NCBI GenBank assembly: GCA_949127645.1
Contig: CASBQM010000801.1
Coordinates: forward strand, 1-5,980
DNA length: 5,980 nt
Direction of reading: 5' to 3'
Source: Synechococcales cyanobacterium PMM_0036
Lineage (GTDB): Bacteria; Cyanobacteriota; Cyanobacteriia; Elainellales; Elainellaceae
Positions 1 to 4,098 of the stretch are shown here, in pieces; position 1 is the stretch's first letter, and every line of letters begins with the position of its first letter. The notes below the pieces were generated by a model. The model had not been told where the DNA came from. It did no database searches and saw only the letters and a list, made by a program, of their open reading frames with translations. The position numbers and the translations under genes were made by a program.

Positions 1-215
1 GTATCAGCGAAGGCTACCGCGAACAGTTGGCGCATCCTGTGGGAGTTCGGCAGCTTTCTCAGGGCAGCGAGAAGCTGTTGCGCGGGCTGTGGCGATCGCT
101 TAAACATTGGCACGACCCCGCCCAGCGTTTCGATAATTTCGCCTACGCATACGGACAGATCGGCTACCTCAAAGCCACCCTCCAAGCAATGCTTAATCCA
201 AAATTCAAAATCTAA
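1..215 (+). CDS. C-terminal part of an unrecognised protein, possibly a glycosyltransferase (5' end outside window)
   Basis: The frame is open from the window edge (first full codon at position 3) to TAA at 213-215. About 70 residues are visible and the true start lies upstream; the TTG at 27 is an internal Leu, not a convincing start. The tail is basic and amphipathic, then aromatic-rich (HWHDPAQRFDNFAYAYGQIG). There is no signature motif. That texture resembles the membrane-associated tails of some family 2 glycosyltransferases, and the next two genes are polysaccharide genes, so a glycosyltransferase is a guess from context. It ends 14 bp before the next start, so the two are probably cotranscribed. 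The last six residues (NPKFKI) and the stop codon are encoded by a heptanucleotide tandem repeat, so the C terminus probably varies between relatives. That the reading frame is real is fairly sure; the function is not. Confidence 0.6.
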   Translation, partial: ISEGYREQLAHPVGVRQLSQGSEKLLRGLWRSLKHWHDPAQRFDNFAYAYGQIGYLKATLQAMLNPKFKI

Positions 216-222
216 AATCCCC
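195..222. repeat. Heptanucleotide tandem repeat (STRR-like), four units
   Basis: Four consecutive 7-bp units follow one another: AATCCAA, AATTCAA, AATCTAA and AATCCCC, the last being degenerate. Short tandemly repeated heptamers of this A/T-rich type are known in cyanobacterial genomes as STRR sequences, usually between genes. Here the array starts inside the preceding coding region, supplies its stop codon and ends 7 bp before the next ATG. Confidence 0.7.
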
Positions 223-229
223 TCAGCCC

Positions 230-1162
230 ATGCCCAAACTTCCCATCTCTGTTCTCATTCCTGCCAAAAACGAAGAGGCTAATCTACCCGCCTGTCTCGC
301 TAGCCTGACTCCCGCCGATGAAATCTTTGTGGTCGATTCCCAGAGCAGCGATCGCTCCATCGAAATTGCCGAATCCTACGGCGCGAAGGTGGTGCAGTTT
401 GGCTTCAACGGACGCTGGCCTAAAAAGAAAAATTGGTCGCTGGAAAATCTGCCGTTTCAGAACGAGTGGGTGCTGATCGTAGACTGCGATGAGCGGATCA
501 CACCGGAATTGTGGGAAGAAATAGCGATCGCCATTCAGAACCTAGACTATGCAGGCTATTACATCAATCGCCGCGTCTTTTTCCTGGGGCAGTGGATTCG
601 CTTTGGCGGCAAATATCCTGATTGGAATCTGCGGCTGTTTCGTCATGCTCAAGGACGCTATGAGAATCTCCATACCGAGGAGATTCGCAACACGGGTGAT
701 AATGAAGTGCATGAACACGTGATAATCTCAGGAAAAGTGGGATACCTGAAAAATGATATGCTGCACATCGATTTTCGCAATTTATATCACTGGATTGAGA
801 GACATAACCGTTACTCAAATTGGGAGGCTCAGGTCTACTGCAATTTGCTCAACGGCGATAGTCAAACAGGCGAAAATGAAACGATCGGCGCAAATTTCTT
901 CGGGGATTCTGTACAGCGCAAGCGATTCCTCAAAAAGATTTGGGTACGGCTCCCATTCAAGCCCTTCCTGCGCTTTGTCATCACCTATATCCTGCGTCTA
1001 GGCTTTTTGGATGGCAGAGCAGGCTACATCTATGCTCGTCTGCTTAGCCAATATGAATACCAGATTGGCGTGAAGCTGCATGAACTGAGGTTCGGCGGCA
1101 GTCTCAATAAACCGCAGTCCGGTGCGCCTGGAATCACCGCCGACGGAGCGATCGCCCCCTAA
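230..1162 (+). CDS. Family 2 glycosyltransferase, WaaE/KdtX-like
   Basis: The 310-residue protein is a GT-A fold glycosyltransferase that should move a sugar from a nucleotide-sugar donor to a lipid-linked or polysaccharide acceptor on the cytoplasmic face of the membrane. Residues 5-26 (ISVLIPAKNEEANLPACLAS) form the nucleotide-binding first strand and helix. Residues 31-45 carry VVDSQSSDRS, and DCDE at 85-88 is the metal-binding DxD. FGGKYPDWNLRLFR (125-138) and VHEHV (160-164) match the WaaE-like subgroup, as does the C-terminal stretch at about 240-286 (KPFLRFVITYILRLGFLDGRAGY), which is probably membrane-associated. Length is normal for the group; the last 20 residues look disordered. 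The ATG at 230 directly precedes the conserved strand; no clear Shine-Dalgarno is seen. The gene starts 14 bp after the preceding stop and ends 12 bp before the next start. Donor and acceptor cannot be read from sequence. In enterobacteria WaaE relatives add glucose to the LPS core; cyanobacterial LPS differs, so a capsule or exopolysaccharide role is more likely here. Confidence 0.88.
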   Translation: MPKLPISVLIPAKNEEANLPACLASLTPADEIFVVDSQSSDRSIEIAESYGAKVVQFGFNGRWPKKKNWSLENLPFQNEWVLIVDCDERITPELWEEIAIAIQNLDYAGYYINRRVFFLGQWIRFGGKYPDWNLRLFRHAQGRYENLHTEEIRNTGDNEVHEHVIISGKVGYLKNDMLHIDFRNLYHWIERHNRYSNWEAQVYCNLLNGDSQTGENETIGANFFGDSVQRKRFLKKIWVRLPFKPFLRFVITYILRLGFLDGRAGYIYARLLSQYEYQIGVKLHELRFGGSLNKPQSGAPGITADGAIAP

Positions 1163-1174
1163 ATACAGATAGAA

Positions 1175-1789
1175 ATGTTAGCTTCAAATAATAACGCCGT
1201 TCCCAATGTTCTAGCCAGCGCTCCCACCCTAGTTGATCTGCGTCGCTATGATCAGTCAAGCTTCGATCGCGGTCGTCCGGGCTGGATAATTCTGCTATGG
1301 TGGCTGGTGCAGGGCATTGCCTTTCCGCTCACGCCTCACTTCGCAAATTCTATGCGCGTCTGGCTGCTGAGACAATTTGGCGCTCAGGTGGGTGAAGGCG
1401 TAATCATTCGCCCTACGGCTCGGATTACCTATCCCTGGAAGGTCAGCATTGGCGACTTTAGCTGGATTGGCGATGATGTAGTGCTGTACAGCCTCGATCG
1501 CATTGACATTGGGCAGCATTGCGTCATTTCACAAAAGAGCTATCTCTGTACGGGCAGTCACGATATTTATGATCCGGCTTTTGGGCTGAAGACGGCAGCG
1601 ATCGCTCTTGGCAATGGAGTCTGGGTAGCAAGTGACTGTTTTATTGCGCCTGGAGTGGCGATCGGCGCAAATGCGGTTATCGGCGCACGTAGCCTAGTGA
1701 CGAAAAATATGCCCAATCAGCAGGTGTGCTGGGGCAACCCCTGTCGTCCGCAGTATTTTAGAGAGTTGCAAAATCAAAGAGCTGTATGA
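1175..1789 (+). CDS. WcaF-family polysaccharide O-acetyltransferase (left-handed beta-helix); HpsU-like
   Basis: The 204-residue protein should transfer an acetyl group from acetyl-CoA to a sugar hydroxyl during exopolysaccharide synthesis. Residues 31-50 (DRGRPGWIILLWWLVQGIAF) are the hydrophobic N-terminal helix typical of WcaF relatives. From about 68 onward run hexapeptide repeats of the left-handed beta-helix (IGDFSWIGDDVVLYSL, IDIGQHCVISQ, IALGNGVWVAS, APGVAIGANAVIGA). YLCTGSHD at 123-130 contains the likely catalytic His129, as in maltose and galactoside acetyltransferases. WGNPCRP near the C terminus is the usual closing loop. Length is slightly over E. coli WcaF because of about 20 extra N-terminal residues. 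Members of this family are active as trimers. It follows the glycosyltransferase by 12 bp, so it is probably the last gene of the operon. From memory, a close cyanobacterial branch is called HpsU in work on hormogonium polysaccharide; I cannot confirm orthology, so no symbol is given. Confidence 0.9.
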   Translation: MLASNNNAVPNVLASAPTLVDLRRYDQSSFDRGRPGWIILLWWLVQGIAFPLTPHFANSMRVWLLRQFGAQVGEGVIIRPTARITYPWKVSIGDFSWIGDDVVLYSLDRIDIGQHCVISQKSYLCTGSHDIYDPAFGLKTAAIALGNGVWVASDCFIAPGVAIGANAVIGARSLVTKNMPNQQVCWGNPCRPQYFRELQNQRAV

Positions 1790-1798
1790 TGATCAGTG

Positions 1799-1814
1799 TC
1801 AGGAACAATCCTGA
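1799..1814. terminator. Small hairpin at the convergent gene junction (weak terminator candidate)
   Basis: TCAGGA-ACAA-TCCTGA is a perfect 6-bp stem with a 4-base loop. It begins 9 bp after the acetyltransferase stop and contains the TGA (TCA on this strand) of the opposing pentapeptide-repeat gene. On the + strand it is followed by the mildly T-rich TTGTTAATCGTTT; on the minus strand there is no T tract. The stem is short and not GC-rich, so it is at best a weak bidirectional terminator. Confidence 0.3.
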
Positions 1815-2815
1815 TTGTTAATCGTTTCGTCGGGCATGGTGGTTTTGCAGAACCGACTTACCTTTAGATCAACGCCTGTAACATCGGCATCGGTGAGATT
1901 GGCACGTCGTAAGTTAGCGCCCGCTAAGTTAGCGCCCCGCAGATTGGCGCCCGTCAAGTTGGCTTTAGAAAAATTTGCGCCACTCAAGTTTGCGCCTCTC
2001 AGGTCGGCATTGCTCAAATCTGCTTCACCCAGATAGGTGTCTGTCAAATCGGCTCCGCGCAGATCGGCTCTTGTGAGGTTGGCATTGCCGAGATTAGCAT
2101 CCCGTAGATGCGATCGAGACAGATTGGCGCGCGTCAAATCAACTCTGGATAAGTTCGCTCGCATTAAATTCGCGCTATTTAACTTAGCTTTTTGCAGGAC
2201 TGCCCCGCCTAAATCTGCTCTGGGCAAGTCGGCGATCCGTAAGTCGGCACGGCTCAGGTCGGCATTGCTCAGGTCGGTATCCCGCAGATTGGCGTTGCTC
2301 AAGTCCACCCGTGACAAATTGGTGTTGCTCAAATCCGCATTGCTAAGATTAGCGTTTTGCAGCGTGCTGTCTCCCAAGTAAGCACCGCTGAGGTCTGCAT
2401 CACTCAAGTTAGCGTTCTTCAAGATACTGCCGTTGAGAATAGCCTCTCCTAAAGTGGCATCGCTGAGGTTGGCTTCAGTCAAGTCTGCTTCACTGAGAAT
2501 TGCTGACGCTAAATTTGCCGATCGCAAGTTGATCTGCGAAAGATGGGCACGTCGAAGGCTGGTGTTTTTTAGGATTGCCCCTTCTAAATTGGCATTTTCT
2601 AGATGAGCGTCATCCAAATCGCACTTCGAGCAAGATTTGCTGTTGAGCAAGTGGTTCAGGCGATCGGCTTTTGCCGCATGGCTAAAAACCCTGGAACCTG
2701 CCAGCGCAATCAACACCCCAAAAAATACCGCCAAAATTGAGAACGCCCGCAGATCGCGTCGATCTATGCCTAGAGCTGCCACTCTCTTAAGAATGGGCAT
2801 TCTCTTGATCGCCAT
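1799..2815 (-). CDS. Membrane-anchored pentapeptide-repeat protein, about 51 tandem repeats
   Basis: The 338-residue protein starts with a basic segment (residues 4-23), followed by one hydrophobic span at about 24-40 (AFSILAVFFGVLIALAG). This predicts N-inside topology with the rest in the periplasm or thylakoid lumen; AKA at 48-50 could also be a signal-peptidase site. From residue 65 to about 319 the A(D/N)LXX pattern runs without a break: the central residue is at 67, 72, 77 and so on to 317, 51 positions, all Leu except Phe282 and Val312. This should fold as a right-handed quadrilateral beta-helix of about 13 coils. The N-terminal cap CSKCDLDDAHL and the C-terminal RFCKTTMPDETINN segment are typical of cyanobacterial members. 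The only four cysteines (62, 65, 323, 337) lie at the two caps. The molecular function is unknown; such proteins are abundant in cyanobacteria, and only a few elsewhere (Qnr/MfpA) have a defined role, mimicking DNA. The ATG at 2815 was chosen; Met6 is an alternative with little effect. Confidence 0.9.
   Translation of the reverse strand: MAIKRMPILKRVAALGIDRRDLRAFSILAVFFGVLIALAGSRVFSHAAKADRLNHLLNSKSCSKCDLDDAHLENANLEGAILKNTSLRRAHLSQINLRSANLASAILSEADLTEANLSDATLGEAILNGSILKNANLSDADLSGAYLGDSTLQNANLSNADLSNTNLSRVDLSNANLRDTDLSNADLSRADLRIADLPRADLGGAVLQKAKLNSANLMRANLSRVDLTRANLSRSHLRDANLGNANLTRADLRGADLTDTYLGEADLSNADLRGANLSGANFSKANLTGANLRGANLAGANLRRANLTDADVTGVDLKVSRFCKTTMPDETINNQDCS
1856..2623 (-). repeat. 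In-gene pentapeptide-coding tandem repeat
   Basis: This is the DNA of the pentapeptide solenoid (residues 65-320), with a strict 15-bp period. Repeats are diverged at codon level, apart from stretches such as 2251-2280 where neighbouring copies are almost identical. The repetition also opens long reading frames on the opposite strand; these are by-products, not genes. Confidence 0.85.
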
Positions 2816-2918
2816 TGCCGTGACCGGATAAGGGACAGAACCAGTCTACTGAATTTAAGCGCGATCGGCGCTGTACATTCACGCTGTACATTCACGCTGT
2901 ACATTCGTAAAAGAGGCT
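2816..2918 (-). other. Intergenic region upstream of the pentapeptide-repeat gene
   Basis: This 103-bp gap separates the end of the family 9 glycosyltransferase from the start of the pentapeptide-repeat gene, both on the minus strand. It contains the three-copy 13-bp repeat at 2869-2907. Read on the minus strand, TTAAAT and TAGACT lie between the repeats and the ATG and could serve as a -10 element, but no convincing -35 partner is visible. No Shine-Dalgarno precedes the ATG. No small gene is evident. Confidence 0.4.
2869..2907. repeat. Three tandem 13-bp repeats, CGCTGTACATTCA
   Basis: Units lie at 2869-2881, 2882-2894 and 2895-2907. The first two are identical and the third differs only in its last base. 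Each contains the palindrome TGTACA, so centres are 13 bp apart. The array sits about 54 bp upstream of the pentapeptide-repeat start codon and 12 bp downstream of the family 9 glycosyltransferase stop. It could be an operator for the pentapeptide gene or a slippage-generated minisatellite. It does not fit the NtcA pattern GTA-N8-TAC. Confidence 0.75.
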
Positions 2919-3854
2919 TCAGCTCCCCCACACCTTAGATAAAACCTGCTCAGGCGCAATATCTGCCAATTTACCCGTTTCGGAGGAAACGATCGCTAGT
3001 TTGTCGCTCTCGGGTAGCAAACTGGCTGAGCTAGCAGAGTTGAGCAAGACCACGGTGTAGACTTGCAGCGCAACAGCCAGGTGCATAGGCGCACTTTCGG
3101 TGCAGATCATGAGATTGGCTGCGGCAATCATGGAGGCTAATTTGCCCATGTCGCCTGGATCTGTCACTTTGAGTTCGGGATAGTCTGCGATCAATGCTGT
3201 CGTTAATTCTGAATGTTCGCTCGATTGGGCAACCACTAGAGGCAGGTTGGGCTGCTGGTGCCGGAAGCTCTGGACAATGCTTTTCCAGCGATCGATCGGA
3301 TAGGCTTCACTTGCTCCATCATGAAGTAAGACATAGCCGCTGCCCTTAATGCCCAGGCGCTTTTGTTCCCCCTCTGCCCAGTCCAAGTCTTTTTTGGGAA
3401 TGGCGATCGCCAAATCGGGAGTTGCGGTTGCCATATTCACCCCTTGCAGCAGGTCATGATAGCGGTGAGTCGGGTATTGATTCGCTTTATCGGGCACAAC
3501 ATTCGTCAAGAACCCCTTGCCGGCGCTGCTATCATAGCCCACCCGCGTAGGAATGCCAGTCATCCACATTAGCAGCTCTACGCCCCAGCCCTGTCCGGCG
3601 TAAAGGGCAATCGTGTAATAGCGATCGCGCATCACGCCCAGAAGGTTTGCCCAATCTGCCGGACTGTTGCGATCGCCATAGTCAAACAGCAGCACGTCGT
3701 CTACTGACTTACAGACCCGATAGGCAGCTTTCGCCTTCGGCTCTACCACCACATCAATTTCGGCATCTGGATAGTTCTTTCTCAAATCATCCAAGGTTGG
3801 AAAGAACAGAACCTGGTCGCCAATCCCGCCGGGAACAAGAGCTACTATGCGCAT
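2919..3854 (-). CDS. Family 9 glycosyltransferase (ADP-heptose:LPS heptosyltransferase-like)
   Basis: The 311-residue protein has the GT-B fold of the WaaC/WaaF group. The N terminus MRIVALVPGGIGDQVLFFPTL has the GxGD motif; Asp13 lines up with the proposed catalytic Asp13 of E. coli WaaC. The N-terminal domain runs to about residue 150. The C-terminal nucleotide-sugar domain begins around YVLLHDGASEAYPIDRW (174-190) and includes ICTESAPMHLAVAL (250-263), the family's donor-binding signature, normally written DTGPMHLA. Here the first acidic residue is Glu253 rather than Asp. Length is slightly short for the family (about 320-350) but nothing is missing. No signal peptide or membrane span is seen. 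Cyanobacterial LPS is generally reported to lack heptose, so the natural substrate is probably another sugar; heptosyltransferase describes only homology. The ATG at 3854 gives the conserved N terminus exactly. The 244-bp gap behind it suggests its own promoter. Confidence 0.88.
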   Translation of the reverse strand: MRIVALVPGGIGDQVLFFPTLDDLRKNYPDAEIDVVVEPKAKAAYRVCKSVDDVLLFDYGDRNSPADWANLLGVMRDRYYTIALYAGQGWGVELLMWMTGIPTRVGYDSSAGKGFLTNVVPDKANQYPTHRYHDLLQGVNMATATPDLAIAIPKKDLDWAEGEQKRLGIKGSGYVLLHDGASEAYPIDRWKSIVQSFRHQQPNLPLVVAQSSEHSELTTALIADYPELKVTDPGDMGKLASMIAAANLMICTESAPMHLAVALQVYTVVLLNSASSASLLPESDKLAIVSSETGKLADIAPEQVLSKVWGS

Positions 3855-3881
3855 ATATATTCCGTTACGAATACGGCTACT

Positions 3882-3954
3882 AATCTACTGGTTGATCTAT
3901 TAGGCTTTTCAAGACTCTACTAGGCTTTACTAAGAATCTACTAGGTTTTTCAAA
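3882..3954. repeat. Degenerate direct repeats of about 21 bp around CTACTAGG
   Basis: On the + strand three units follow one another: 3894-3912 (19 bp, core CTATTAGG), 3913-3933 (21 bp, core CTACTAGG) and 3934-3954 (21 bp, core CTACTAGG). A partial copy AATCTACTGG lies at 3882-3891. Core-to-core spacing is 20 and 21 bp, about two helical turns. The array lies 28-100 bp upstream of the family 9 glycosyltransferase ATG, a suitable place for operator sites. Confidence 0.65.
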
Positions 3955-3974
3955 AGAGGAAGTGTATTCCCTCA

Positions 3975-4003
3975 TGCAACCCTGATTAACTTATCAGTTT
4001 GCA
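3975..4003. terminator. Imperfect hairpin downstream of the kinase gene
   Basis: TGCAA (3975-3979) pairs with TTGCA (3999-4003), and CTGAT (3982-3986) pairs with ATCAG (3993-3997), leaving a 6-base loop and a small internal mismatch. It could end kinase transcription or fold in the leader of the glycosyltransferase mRNA. No T run follows directly on the minus strand, so a classical terminator is doubtful. Confidence 0.3.
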
Positions 4004-4008
4004 GGGCA

Positions 4009-4032
4009 AATTCTCAATGTTTTGAGAGAATT
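4009..4032. terminator. Nine-base-pair bulged hairpin after the kinase stop
   Basis: AATT-CTCAA (4009-4017) pairs with TTGAG (4022-4026) and AATT (4029-4032), with a 4-base loop and a 2-base bulge at 4027-4028. It lies about 67 bp past the kinase stop. On the minus strand it is followed by TTGCCC rather than a long T run. A weak terminator or an mRNA 3'-end stabilising structure are both possible. Confidence 0.33.
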
Positions 4033-4098
4033 GGGGTTGAGGTTGCTAAATGCAAGACGGAGATCGCGCCATACCTCTACCGTCAAAGCCTATGCCCG

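Larger units (their letters stand above)
3855..4098 (-). other. Intergenic region between kinase and family 9 glycosyltransferase genes
   Basis: This 244-bp gap lies downstream of the kinase stop and upstream of the glycosyltransferase start. Reading in the minus direction it contains a hairpin (4032-4009), a second hairpin (4003-3975), and then three to four copies of a roughly 21-bp repeat (3954-3882). A TTGAAA at 3912-3907 with TAGATT 19 bp further on is a possible but weak promoter for the glycosyltransferase. CCGT and ACGG at 3862-3876 could form a short stem next to the ATG. No tRNA or known riboswitch is recognisable. Confidence 0.5.

Noticed and set aside
564..1001. Overlapping frames on both strands inside the family 2 glycosyltransferase gene
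   Set aside because: They lie wholly within a well-supported gene, start internally and resemble nothing known.
1815..2381. Two + strand open frames of 73 and 114 codons opposite the pentapeptide-repeat gene
   Set aside because: They mirror the 15-bp repeat of the minus-strand gene and give low-complexity Leu/Ala/Arg/Lys/Ser peptides with no family features. The minus frame has a membrane span and cap motifs, so it is the real gene.
2869..2907. CRISPR-like array or replication iterons
   Set aside because: The 13-bp units are contiguous with no spacers, so this is not CRISPR. Three copies with no replication gene or DnaA-box cluster nearby do not support an origin.
2907..2930. Intrinsic terminator after the family 9 glycosyltransferase (minus strand CTCTTTTAC)
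   Set aside because: There is a short T run, but the possible stem around GAGCTGAAGCCTC needs a bulge and a 2-base loop, which is not a stable hairpin.
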